The position numbers were made by a program, and so were the translations under genes. From assembly GCA_949358305.1 (NCBI GenBank), contig OX442315.1, positions 36,174,427 through 36,238,426 of the forward strand: a stretch of DNA of 64,000 nucleotides, in the 5' to 3' direction. The stretch comes from Strigamia acuminata. Lineage: Eukaryota > Arthropoda > Chilopoda > Geophilomorpha > Linotaeniidae. Positions within the stretch are counted from its first letter, which is position 1. Every line of letters starts with the position of its first letter. The notes under the pieces are model-generated. The model worked only from the letters and a program-made list of their open reading frames with translations, did no database searches and had not been told where the DNA came from. Of this stretch, positions 1 through 11,800 are shown in pieces.

Positions 1-749
1 CTGGGTGTTAAGCTAGACAAGGAGCATCCGGGAACGGCTTTTTGAAGTATCCAACTTTGCATTTACACCAAGAATTGGGAAAGAAAAAACAACAGAAATT
101 CTAGTTAGAAATGTGTGAGATAAGAATAATATATGACTGTAGAAAATACAGGTGTTAAAGGGTGTAAGAGTACACATTTAAAAGTGTGAAATGCTTGTCT
201 GAATTTGTTGAATTAAACCAATGAGGTGTAAATAAACATAAAGCGTAAATATTACACATTTAACCTTTAACCTAAATGCCGTGAGAAAGAATAAACATAA
301 ATTTCAGGCTTTTTGGACGCCTGTTTTTCATTTATTATTGATATTTTAAATAAATATTATTGAATCAGTTTGAAAATTTAATCAGACATTACTTGAGTGG
401 TATATTTAGTAATCCTAAGAAGAAAATTAAATCAAAATATTGGAAGTTAATTTTTTTCAAATTTTTCGACATTCCACAGACTTTTTAGACACACCAAACC
501 ATGCAGGCGTAATGATCCACCCGTGGGTTTAAATTTACACCTTGATGGCATTTTCAAAAAAGTGTAAATTTATTCCCTGAAGGTGTACATTTATTTCCCT
601 ATGGAGTAAGTACTCCCTGATGGTGTAAATTTATTTCCCTACGGAGAAGTATTACTCCCCGATGGTGTAAATTTATCCCCCTGTGGAGTACTAGTACACC
701 TTGATGTAGATAAACAGGTGCCAAAAAAAATAAAAGTAGTGTCCTAATA
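1..749. other. AT-rich intergenic DNA with no recognisable gene
   Basis: No open frame of meaningful length and no splice-bounded exon is recognisable. Part of the segment (535-715) is a degenerate tandem repeat listed separately. The rest is AT-rich sequence. Confidence 0.5.
535..715. repeat. Degenerate tandem repeat, unit about 55-60 bp
   Basis: The phrase ATGGTGTAAATTTAT followed by TCCCTA(T/C)GGAG recurs three to four times, each time next to a variant of GTACTCC. Copies differ by a few bases and small indels, so the array is old. No coding potential was seen. Confidence 0.6.
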
Positions 750-1193
750 GAAACACTAGGTGAACATAAAGTCATTTCAATTTGTTTATATTTTTTAGAT
801 TACCGTACTGCCTTGATTTAACGCCGGTCGTATCTAAACGCCGGCTCCTGATTAAACGCCGGGCAAACTCAGAACGAAAAGGCAATAAACGCCGGCCTTA
901 AATAAACGCCGGGTTTGTTTAAACGCCGGTTTTAAACGTTTTTTAGACGAATATACGGTAATTTAACGTAAATGATTGGGTGGCGGCAGTAAAAAAACCT
1001 TTTTTTTTCGTTAGACGCCCGGCGCGAATAATCGCCGGGCTTTGAATAATCGCCGGAGGGGTCGACTTGGAAAAGTAAATAAACGCCCCGGCGTTAAATC
1101 GAGGCAGTACGGTAGTCTAAAATTTTACATTTAGACTAGTTTGAAAAGTCTAAACAAATTTAAATGACTTTATGAATGCGTCTAGTGTTTATT
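750..1193. mobile_element. Outer inverted-repeat (MITE-like) element, split by a second element
   Basis: The left arm (about 753-800) and the reverse complement of the right arm (about 1137-1193) share AACACTAG, then TAAAGTCATTT and AATTTGTTTA, so they are terminal inverted repeats of about 45 bp. A GC-rich element (803-1112) sits between the arms. A related arm is found near 36945-37030 in the DNase II intron. There is no ORF, so this would be a non-autonomous DNA element. Its superfamily is not assigned because no convincing target duplication was found. Confidence 0.55.
803..1112. mobile_element. GC-rich MITE-like element with repeated AAACGCCGG motifs
   Basis: It is bounded by TA dinucleotides (801-802 and 1113-1114) and begins CCGTACTGCCT; its end is the reverse complement, AGGCAGTACGG. 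The terminal repeats continue as (T/C)GATTTAACGCC. The interior repeats AAACGCCGG or ATCGCCGG roughly ten times in both orientations, against an AT-rich background. The TA boundary suggests a Tc1/mariner-type non-autonomous element (inference). A related copy lies at 35552-35828. Confidence 0.6.
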
Positions 1194-2169
1194 TTGGATG
1201 TGTTTAAAACCACCATTTTATTTTGTTTATGAAATCTTTACAATATTAATTTTTTTTCTACCATATTTTATGGTTTTTACTCCATTTTTGCTCACACCTC
1301 CCAGTTCAGCAAATCCGCCGCCATTTTTTTAAGTTAAATCGAGACAATGCTCTCTCATGCAGTTAAAAATGCTGTTTAGTCTAAACGAGCTTTCATTTGC
1401 AGCTGGTAAAACTGGATTCGGCGAAATGGGAAATCACTTTGGTTCAGATGAAAAATAATTGAACTGATCCCTCATAAAGTTTGATATTCAATTTCGTCAA
1501 AATGGAGCAAACCTGACTGAATGCAACACTGGGCCCAATGTTGCTTAACATGTGTTCAAGTGAGAACAGGGAACTGGTGAGCAATTCCTAAAAACCTTAA
1601 GATTTTATCGATTTTTTTATCGTCTTTTTCACTTGTAAGATATTGATTTTCTGGTTTTGGCAATGTTTGACTCCAGATTATCTAATTGAATTCAAAAATT
1701 GTAAAAAAAAATAAAAATAAAAATATGAAACATTGTTTACAGTTTGAATGTACTTTTAGTTCAGTGAAGAAGAAAGCATCCACATTTTTCTAATGCTGTT
1801 GTTGTTTTCCCTTTCCATGCAAATGCAGGAGTTTGAAAAAGCACTTTTCTGCTGTTAGTTTTCCATTCTTCCATTAGTCTTCCATTTCCCTCGTACGGAT
1901 AGTTTGTTTCCGTGCACGGATTGGTAGCCTTAAATGTGGGGCAAAAAGTTAAGATGACGTGGTACACACAGGCACCAAAACATTCAGGCAAGCAGAATTT
2001 TATTCTTTCCAGCAGTGATGGTGCGTGGGCAAATGCAATTGTTTCTGCGCGCAAACAAAATCAGAGTTCCCAGAAGACAGTGCTGTCATCTGACCGATCG
2101 TGACCTGTCATACCCAAGGCGAGGTGGATACTGATAGAAAGGCGGAAAATACTAAAATTTTAATGTTTG

Positions 2170-2201
<32 letters not shown>

Positions 2202-5200
2202 TTAAAAACTAATATAAGCTTACAAGACTTTAATGCACCTCCAAAATGTAGGCTACTTCGTACAATTGGAATTTTAGTTTTCCAAATACGCATAGCTTTT
2301 CTGGAAAATTTGTGCGTTTACATGATCAGGTTTCAAGCAAAGTAAATCACTGTTCCAAAATGGTTTCATAGAAGCCGTCTCTTTCATTCACTCATCTCAA
2401 TTCACCTTCTCAAGCCAACAGAGAAGGAGGAACTTTGAGTGAACTTTGCTGATGTATTTTGGGATTAAGCGGCATCCATAATCCAAAAGCTAAACACTCT
2501 CAATAGTTTCTTTTATTTGCCAAACTGCCAATAGTTCCAATATCTTATGACTGTTGTTTTCACAACTCAAATTGTCATGGAATATTGAATAAAGTTACTT
2601 GGAATTCTCGATGGTCTTGGATTTAAACTGATTTTCTTAGATTACAAATGGAAGCATGTGCACCTGATGGTTTACATTGAAACAGTGGCTATTTTAATCA
2701 AACAGAATATGCAAATCCACTTCCTCTCCCTAATACATAAAAATAGATTCTTCCGTTAACATAGTGTGTCACCGAAGTGACCCTCTGGTGACCAAACATG
2801 GCATCACCTCCAAACTTTATTCACGTCCCTTTTTAAACGCCAGTTTCAGCAATGATTTTGGCTTTTGATTAGTTGCTGCTAAATCCTACCCAGTTATACT
2901 TGTAAAAAATCCAAGTGGGATCTCACAAAATAAGTCAAAATAAACAAAAGATTTGACATGAACATGCAAAGTGTCACAAATACAATTTTACTGCCACTAA
3001 TTGTCAAATGGTGGCGCTTTATACTAGACACCTTGTAGTGTTAACCTGATTTTGCTTCACCGTTTCAACCAGTTGAACAAGAATTTTTCAAGGATTAACG
3101 ATAGATTGAAAAAAGTAAAAAACAAAAATAATAGTTAAATAAAAACCTGTAGGATTGTTTGTAAAACGTGCAACAATCAATTTCTATTCATTGAAGTGCC
3201 TCAATCATAAACCCACTTATCACCAAATGGCCCTTTAACAACAATTGATAACCTGTCCAATTGAGACCATGTCAAACTGATTGGCCAAACACTGATAAAA
3301 ATTCCACTTACCACTATTGATCATGTCTTTTACACCCAAGTAAAACCAAGCAGTGAACCAGCTTTAAATTGATTCAGATTGGAATTTTGATTGTTTTCTA
3401 ATTCCTTTGTTTGGTCTGGGTCATTGGCTCCACACTCTGTTTTATTGCAAATCTCATTGTTTCCCTCGAAGAAAAATTCTATAAATCTTGTGTGTGAAAA
3501 GGGTCCAGATAGCAGAGTGGTAAAATACTAAAATGGAAACAATTAATGTCTTAAAGTGGCTTAATTAACTGAATTTGCATAATTGTATGCAAGAAAGACA
3601 GGATTTGCAGCTATGTCATAAATCATTGAAACAGGTGCACATCTTTTACTCCTCTCACAAGCCTCTTTGTTGTTCTTCCACTGCAATTTCTAAACATTAT
3701 AACACTGTCTGTACATGTGGTTATACTGAGGAGCAAGCTGTGTCTTAATTTAAACCACTGGAAAGAAAAGCTGCTTAGGAATTCAGTAATTCTTGTCATA
3801 ACTTGTGGCTTTTCTAAATTTTCTGCAAAACAAAAAAAAGGCATGTAAACTCATCCTCATCCGACAACTGATTTCCATTATAAAATACTAGCTCAAGTGA
3901 ATTTAAATGGCAATTTGATTTTATGAAGAGGTGCTGTTTTTAAATTTTAAATGCACTTATTTCAACGGCTTTCAGGTTTTGTGTTGTCCCACTAGATGGC
4001 GCTTTAAACTGCTTTTTTCCAAGAATTGTCAAGTACTATTGATTGACATATGACATTGAGAAGAGTTGATTAAAATGTGCTTTTCATTTTTTTTCTTTTC
4101 ATTGTTGCAACAATGACAAGTGAGGTTTAGCAGAATATTGAACAAGTAACTGAGATTTTGCTTCCAAAATTACACCAACTAACTCATGTTAAAAGCAACC
4201 CTACTTTGTATTCTAGGGTTGTGTGGATAACAACAACAAATGACTATCATACAGGGTGATGTAATGGTTCTGATTTCTCCATTGTTCCATTTTTCCATTT
4301 TTTCATCCACAAATTAAAACAAATCCAATGATGAATGGCAAATCCTTTTGATCTTATTGCTTTTATTGTTGAAAAATGAATTTATTATGCCACGTTCTCT
4401 TTCAAAATTGTAATCAACAATCAAACTATTGATCTAAATCCAAGATGAATGCCAAAAAGGGAAAAGTCTTGTTTAAGCCTCAAGTATTTTTTTGGCTGGC
4501 TCCAGGAACAAGCGAAAACTTAAGATGCTAATTGGGTCGATTTTCTTTCTTTTGGATTTGTTTCAACGGAGATGAAGCATAAAAAGTGACTCGAAATGAT
4601 TAATTTATGCTGGCTCAAAATAGTTTCCAGTAATTACAGGGACTAGGAAAGCAATTTGTTAAAATGAAATTTCACTGCAAAAAACATTTTCTGTCGGCTA
4701 AAGAAAAATGTCGCTAGTAATTTCCTATACCGGTACCTAAAACATACATATTTGTGACTCCAGTATGTTTTTATTCATGAGGATATATGAACTAAGATGA
4801 ACGGAGAACCACTAACGACTTCTTATAGAATAAGACTTACGACAAATATTAGAGGTTTACATTTATTTGTTACACAACTAGGTTTCTGGGTCTAATCTTG
4901 TGTACAACGGGTCGCATCTACTGGTTGAGTGTCCGTCACAACAACGTTATGTGGCCATTTGGCTACGTGGCAAGAATGCACATATGTGGAGAATTCTCCG
5001 AATTCTTCGAGATGAAACAATCGATCAAACAATCGATCGTGCGAGCGAGAAACAAAGCTAAATACTATGGAAATACAATAAAGGTTCGGAGTTGGTTATT
5101 AATTTTGCCGGGGACAGTCGACGATTATCCACAATCATCGCGCGAGGTTTAGACACCTCCATCCGCCTCAAAGCCGTATCATATGGATTTGATCGTGCTG

Positions 5201-7189
5201 ATCAACAACCGGAATTTGTTGGCTAGGTTAGGTTTTTCAGTCCTCCATCCGCCTTCAGAGTCGTAATGGTTGGATGGTCGCGCTGACCAAGAACCCTTAT
5301 TTATTGCACGGGTTTACTTCCTGCATCAGCCTGTATATAATCGGTATATTGACAGTGACAGATCTGAATGTCAGCTGTCGGGCCTAATGAGAGATACAAA
5401 GAACAAACAAAAAGCGAAGATCTGATGCAAATTCAGACCTTTATGTATATTTGGGGAACAACGGGGATTAGTGGAAGCCAATCGGACACCAGATTCGAAG
5501 GTCACTTTAGGGATAAGCGAGTCTGGACCTTGTTGAGGACTAGGTCAAAAAGTGTCTAATTCCAGTCCTGCCGAGGTTTTACCTAGGGCTGATCTTACTG
5601 CAATTGGGCCCAATTGGGCCTTGCCCCTACATGGGTCTCATAATAGGGGTTCATTGTTCATGAAAATTGTAATTGCTGACAAAAAGGGCAGTTTTGAATA
5701 AGACTCTTAATCGACAAAATATGGTATTTCCTATACCTATAGGTGCTTCCCGCTTCAAGGTGGGCTCACATACTGTACCAGCGAATATGTCGCATAGGAT
5801 TTGCGCGTAGGAACTGTGGATCTGCAAAGTATTTTAAAAAGGGGCGAATCACCATTTTTTTTTACATCAAAAATCCCATTCATCCACAATCAAACATACG
5901 AGGCATCGCATGCTCTCTGATTGATTGCAGGAAAAAAAACGCACAGAAAAAATTTCTATTCCAAAAATCCCCCTGGAACAAATCCGCATTTACTACAAGC
6001 AATGACGTCATCTTCAGGCACACATCCGCAACATGTGCGCAGGCGTTAAGTGAAATCAGCGCTAAGCGAGCGCATGTAATCCACGTATGCTCGTGAGTAG
6101 TAGTCAACGCCATATGCTGTGTAATACACGGACAGAAGGCGCACGAGAAGTGACCTAATGCTACTCATGACCATGACCACAATAGAAACACAAATACTTC
6201 TGTGATACTTTACCCCATCACTCATTTTTTCTAACGATATCAAAAAAACATGAAATCAATCTTTCATTCACATTTCATATTTCATTTTAAAAAAATTGAT
6301 AAATCTGTCAACTCAACTTTGAAAAACACGAAATAAAAAAAAATAAAAATTATTTCATTTAAAAAAAAAAAAAAAAAAAAAATTCTTGTCACTCAAGATC
6401 ATGGTAGTTGGCTTTCCTGCCAAACACGTACGTTGGCGCATAGAAAAATTCTTTTCACTTTCCCCCGTGCGTTATGACCTCATTAATATCGACGTATGTG
6501 CAGCACCGGCGGAGTATTCCCCCTACCCCTCCACACCATCGCTCTTGCCCCCTACGATTCGACTACTAACCCTCCCTCTTGTTGTGTTGGGTGCACCGTA
6601 TACCCCCGCACTTGCAATGGAAATGTCCCTCGGATCACACAAGGAATGAGCTAAATCGTCGTGGGGGAGACAGCGATGACCGGAGATCATTGCAAGAACC
6701 AGTGGGAGTGTAAAATAGTTGGCAGGTGGAAAGGAAAGGAAGGAGGCAGACATGAGCACGATGGCGAGCACGAGGCACCAGGTAAGAAATGAAGTCAGTT
6801 GACTTGATGGCTCCCAAGGTTGTTCATTGTGATTGAGAGGGTTGAAGGTGAACTGAACTGAGGTTGGAGAGAGAGAGAGACATTGCAGTGCAGGTTTCAA
6901 GGGGATGATGGGTATGCCATGGCGGATAGGGCCACTGACCTAAGTAAAGAGGTGATATTGATATTTTCGAGTGTCCTATTAATTTCTGCCGTTTTTTTCA
7001 TGTTTTTTATGGTGTTTTGATGGTTTTTTGGGTTTATTGATTTCTTTAAAGGATGTTGCGTTTGTTGTTGTTTTTATGGAATAAGGAAGTGATGGTGTCG
7101 AAGGAGAATTGTTATTTGATGGAAAGGATGGAAGGTATTGAAATTAAAGACTGGGATGGTTTTAAAGGGAAGGTGGAAATTGTGTTTGG
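1194..7189. other. Long intergenic stretch without a recognisable gene
   Basis: Short ORFs on both strands look random: biased composition, no domain, no paired splice sites. A fragment near 1340-1400 resembles 36060-36130, so it is probably part of a dispersed repeat. There is an (ATTT)n microsatellite at 2171-2203 and a poly-A run at 6361-6381. The stretch from about 6400 to 6900 is richer in GC and pyrimidines and could be regulatory, but nothing specific identifies it. No tRNA or rRNA was seen. Confidence 0.45.
2171..2203. repeat. (ATTT)n microsatellite
   Basis: About eight uninterrupted tetranucleotide units. Confidence 0.9.
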
Positions 7190-7515
7190 CGATTTTATTT
7201 GTGTGTTGTGGGTTTGTTTGGCTTTTATTTTGTTGTTTTTTGGTTTGTATTTGGGTTTGTTTGGTTTGGTTTTGTTGTTTTTGGTTTTTATTTTGTTGTT
7301 TTTGGGTTTGTTTGGTTTTATTTTGTTGTTTTTGGTTTTTATTTTGTTGTTTTTGGGTTTTTTGGTTATATTTTGTTGTTTTTGGGTTTGTTTGGTTTTT
7401 TTTTGTTGTTTTTGGTTTTTGTTTTTGTTGTTTGGGTTTATTTGGTTTATATTTTGTTGTTTTTGAGTTTGTTTGGGTTTTATTTTGTTATTTTTGGTTT
7501 TACTTGGTTCTGATT
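7190..7515. repeat. T/G-only tandem repeat tract
   Basis: The plus strand is almost entirely T and G. Phrases such as TTTTGTTGTTTTTGG and GGGTTTGTTTGG recur with a loose period of about 37-40 bp. All three plus frames stay open because T/G-rich codons rarely form stops. The predicted peptides are only F, V, W, G, L and C, so they are artefacts of composition. Confidence 0.75.
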
Positions 7516-8378
7516 TTAAAATTTATTTATTTTCTTTGGTTTGTATTTTTTTGTGCATTAGTTTTATCACAAAACTAACTTACTTAGCAAAATTGAGTTT
7601 AATTGAATCAAACTAGGTAATTTGTGATCAAATTCCTCCATTCATTCCACAAATTCAAATGCCACAAAGCGGAAAATGTAATAAACACAAAAGGAAGAAA
7701 AAAGTATCGACATTTTCGATGGATTGTCTAATATCCTAATGGCACCTATTTGCGTCTTTATTTATTTATTTTCTTGTTAAATTTTCAAGGTGTTGGGGAA
7801 AAATGCATCTATCAAGATAGAAATCCATTAAAAAGCCATGAAATAAAACTCTGACATGCGAGTAGAGTTATTTGAACTGATATGCTCCGATGTTTCGGCA
7901 CACCCAATTAAGAGAGTGCAAAGTTTAGATAAACAAACTGTAAAGTTAGGGAAATATCGTTATTAAGAGTTAAATAAGTGCAGTTGAATCGGAGTGTTTA
8001 ATCTTAGATGACTCATATTCGTGGGTGATAATTGGGAGCAATTGAAGCTGTCTTAGGGGCCATATGTCTTGGAATTGAGTCATAGTGAGAAAAAAGTGGG
8101 GGAGAAATCAAAAGATCATTGACTTGAGTCCCTCCTTCTTAATTATATAGTTTATCGTGGGCTGTTTGTGACTGCTTCGCTTGATTTTTCCAATTTCTGG
8201 AGGTTTTTTTTTCTTTTTCTTTTTTTTCTTTTTTATGTGAGAGTGGATGTTATAGCTGAGATTGTATTGGAATAATAAAGGGAAAATGAGAAAATAAAAT
8301 GTAAACGTAAATTGAAAATATCAGAAATGAAAAATGGAAATAAATTTGAGAATAGAAAATGCAGATGTCAAGTAAAAT
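7516..8378. other. AT-rich intergenic DNA, nothing recognised
   Basis: No open frame, splice-bounded exon or clear repeat was recognised before the 31-bp minisatellite begins near 8379. Confidence 0.45.
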
Positions 8379-8461
8379 TGAGTAAATTAATGTAAAATTT
8401 GGATAAAAATGAGTGAATAAATGCAAAAATTGGGTAATAATGAGTAAATAAATGCAAAATT

Positions 8462-8645
8462 TGTGAGATGATATAATGCAGTCAGAACTAGTTAGTGTTT
8501 GTTACGACACTAGAGCGCAGTGTCTGTTGTTTGTTTCGTTACTAAGTGACTACGCATTCTGTCGTCTGCTTGTAATGGTTTACACGCTTTGATTAAATCT
8601 GTTCATTTATCAAAACACGAATGCAAGATCCAAATACATTTCACA
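8462..8645 (+). repeat. Copia 5' LTR (184 bp)
   Basis: TG...CA ends. By eye there is no difference from the 3' copy. It should contain promoter and polyadenylation functions; ATATAAT near 8469 is the only TATA-like string. Confidence 0.95.
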
Positions 8646-8647
8646 AG

Positions 8648-8663
8648 TGGTAGCAGAGGGTGG
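8648..8663 (+). promoter_or_regulatory. Copia primer-binding site, initiator tRNA-Met type
   Basis: TGGTAGCAGAGGGTGG begins 2 nt after the LTR. It is complementary to the 3' end of animal initiator tRNA-Met (which ends CTCTGCTACCA), with about one mismatch to the human tRNA as I recall it. It would prime minus-strand DNA synthesis. Confidence 0.85.
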
Positions 8664-8854
8664 TTGATTTGTAGCATTTGTGGGCGAGTTTTGAGTGAAA
8701 ATTAATCGATGGCGAGCGCAGACAGAAGAGTGTAAAGCGCGTGACCGTGAGTACGATCGTTTTTTTCGTTTTCTGAGTTCGATAATTGGCTCAAACCTGT
8801 TCTTTCCTTGCCGAGCGTGCCAACTGGACGTTGATAAGTCGATAAAACGACAAG

Positions 8855-11800
8855 ATGGCGGAGGAACCGAAAGGGGCGAATGCCAACCGAATACCATTGC
8901 TGGATGAAACGAATTACGTGATATGGAGTACGTTGATGGAGGCAGTGCTGGATTCCAAAGGTCTGTGGGAGCCGGTCATCAGGAAGGATGAACCGAATGC
9001 ACAACCTGCGGCGGCGTGGCAGAAATGGAAGAGACATAATGCCACTGCACTGAGCCTCATCATGACGACGCTGTCACCTGACCAGGTGGGACTACACGTT
9101 GGTACAAAGAAAGCCAAGGTGTTATGGAACGACCTGGCATTGCACCACGGAGGAAACGTGCAGCACAGACAGGTGGACATAGGTCACGAGCTAACCAGCG
9201 CCAAAATGGGCCGGAATGAGCTGGTGGGAGAGTACATCAACAGAATCGTCGCCATAAGCAAGAGGTCAGCGGCGGCGGGGAGACCGATAGCCGAGAGTGA
9301 GGTGATGTACTATTTGGTACACGGACTGACCAACAAATATTCGAGCATCGCTGAGACTTTTCAAGCGCAAAGAGACATGCGACTAGTCGACTTGAGACGC
9401 ACACTGGAGGTGCGAGAGCGATGGGCGACGGATAAAGCAAAAGACGGACCCGTATTTAATGAAGAGGAAGCGTACAAGGCACGTGCGCGCGGTGGCAAAC
9501 GCGACAAGATCGTTAAATGCTACGAGTGTGGAAAAATGGGCCACTTTGCCAGGGATTGCCGAAGTAAACGTACGGGAGATGCTACTTCGAGCGCCAGTAA
9601 CACCAAGGGAAACGGTGGATGTTACAACTGCGGAAAGCCGGGGCACTTCGCACGCAATTGCAAGAATAAAGCGACGGGTGGACATGACGCTCAACGGGGA
9701 CGCAATACGGCGAATTACGCCAAACAGGAGGAGCGAAAAGAGGAACAAGGGGAACTTTTTTACGCACGAACGGATAGGACCTACGCTTTTCATACAAAGC
9801 ATTCGACCAATTCGCTGGGGCCACAGGAATGGTTGTTGGACTCTGGCGCGACTGTTCACATGACATCGCATCGGGAATTTCTGACAAACTTCGAGCACGA
9901 GGAAGGAGTAGTGCACCTTGCCGAGGACCAAGTGTCGAGCAAGTCGACAGGAAAGGGCATGGTCACACTTTGGAGTAAATTGCCGACGGGGAACGTGAAG
10001 TTGGAAATGGGAAATGTTGTACATGTGCCAAAGTTGCGGGAAAATTTGATTTCTGTATACGAATTAGCGCAACGAGGATTCAAAGTGATTTTTGATGACA
10101 CACGGGCAATTGTGACGAACAAGCAAAACATGATTCTGGCCACGGCACAGAAAAGAGACCGGATGTACGTTTTGGATGCGATAACGTGCGTGCACAGCGA
10201 GGAAGTCGACGCATATGTTGTCAAAGAAGCACCGACGTCTCACAATCAAACCAATGACGAGCCAAAAAGACTAGAAAGAGTTTTATGGCACAGACGTTTG
10301 GGACACGCAAGCAACCAAAAGCTTGAGCAGGTACGAGACGGAAAACTCGTTTTGGGGGTGAATTTTGGGCCAGAAAAATTACCGCCATGCAGGGCATGCG
10401 TTGAGGGGCGGCAACCCAGAAAGGCGTTTAAGCGCATAACGGGACCGACAACAAAACGCCCTTTGGAGCTATGGCACGTAGATTTATGTGGGCCATTAGC
10501 ATGGGGATATGATGGCAGTTATTACGCTTTGGTGATTGTCGATGATTTCACCAAATACGTGTATTTTTCTGCAATTCGGGAGAAAAGTGATGCTTTTGAA
10601 GAGATTGAAAAGCACAGAGCTAGAGAGGAAAGGTCGACAGGACTAAAATTGCAAAGAATAAGGACGGATAATGGCGGAGAATTCGTCAATGAACGATCGA
10701 AAGAGATTTATCTTAAATGTGGAATTAAGCACGAGAAGACAGTGCCATTCTCACCGAAGAGCAACGGAGTCGTCGAAAGATATAATCGGACCATTGTTGA
10801 AAAGACAAGAACAATGCTCAAGTGGTCACTTTTACCAGACGGTTTTTGGCCGGAAGCGATGGCGACAGCCGTGTATATAATCAACCGAATTCCGACTTCT
10901 GCCAATCCGAAGACGACGCCATATGAGGCGAGATATAACAGGAAGCCATCCGGGATGCACTTACGCGTTTTTGGATGCGCAGCGTACAGGCACATACCCA
11001 AACATATGCGAAAGAAATTGGACCCAGTCTCCAAACCGGGTATTATGGTTGGTTACTCCATGTGTCGGCGGGCTTACCGAATTTTTGACGAAAATGAAAA
11101 CCGAATAATCGAAACTCGAGACGTGTATTTTATTGAAGATGCTAGGACCGCCCAAATACAGAAAGAATCGAAAAAACTGATAACTGAAGACAGCGCGGAC
11201 AATCTAGTCGTTTTTCCGATTTTAAGTGGGGGGAAGAATGATAATGAGGATCATGAGCAATCAAGTGATGATGACGACAACGAGGAACAAGAAGAAGAAA
11301 CCGAAGTGTGGGAAACCGCCGATGAGGACGAGGACTCACCTGATGAGATTGAAAACGCGCACGAAGACGCGCACGACGAAATTGACGATGAAACTGAGAG
11401 TGATGCTGAAGATGAAGATGAACCGGAAGTTGCGGAAGCGCCGAGGCAACCAGTTGTGGTGCCACCCGCACCGCCAGTCGTTCTACGCGAGCGTGGACCG
11501 GGCAGGCCTACCAGACAGGAAGCGGCCGTGAAGGAACAGCAACGCATCGAAAGGAACGAGCGACGTGAACAGGAGTTGCAACACCGAGGAGTCAGGAGAT
11601 CGGAGAGAATAAGACGACGAGATGCAGCGTATATATCGCGCAGATCGGAGAGGGGAAGACGCTGGAATGCGACATGTGTGGCGCGCATGAAACGGAAGGC
11701 GCGACTAATCACTCCAACTTCCTACCAAGAGGCAATCTCATGTCCAGATGCCAAGATGTGGCGAGCAGCGATGGATAAGGAAATGCAGTCCATGCGCATG

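Noticed and set aside
3512-3522. TAGCAGAGTGG, a perfect tRNA/SINE box A
   Set aside because: No box B, no cloverleaf and no SINE tail nearby.
7053-7578. Three overlapping plus-strand ORFs of 104-146 codons rich in Phe, Val, Trp, Leu and Cys
   Set aside because: The DNA is T/G-only tandem repeat; open frames in all three phases follow from composition.
9383-10024. Minus-strand ORF of 213 codons inside Copia, and similar antisense ORFs in BEL, Gypsy and NSP exons
   Set aside because: Shadows of the real coding strand; no recognisable domain.
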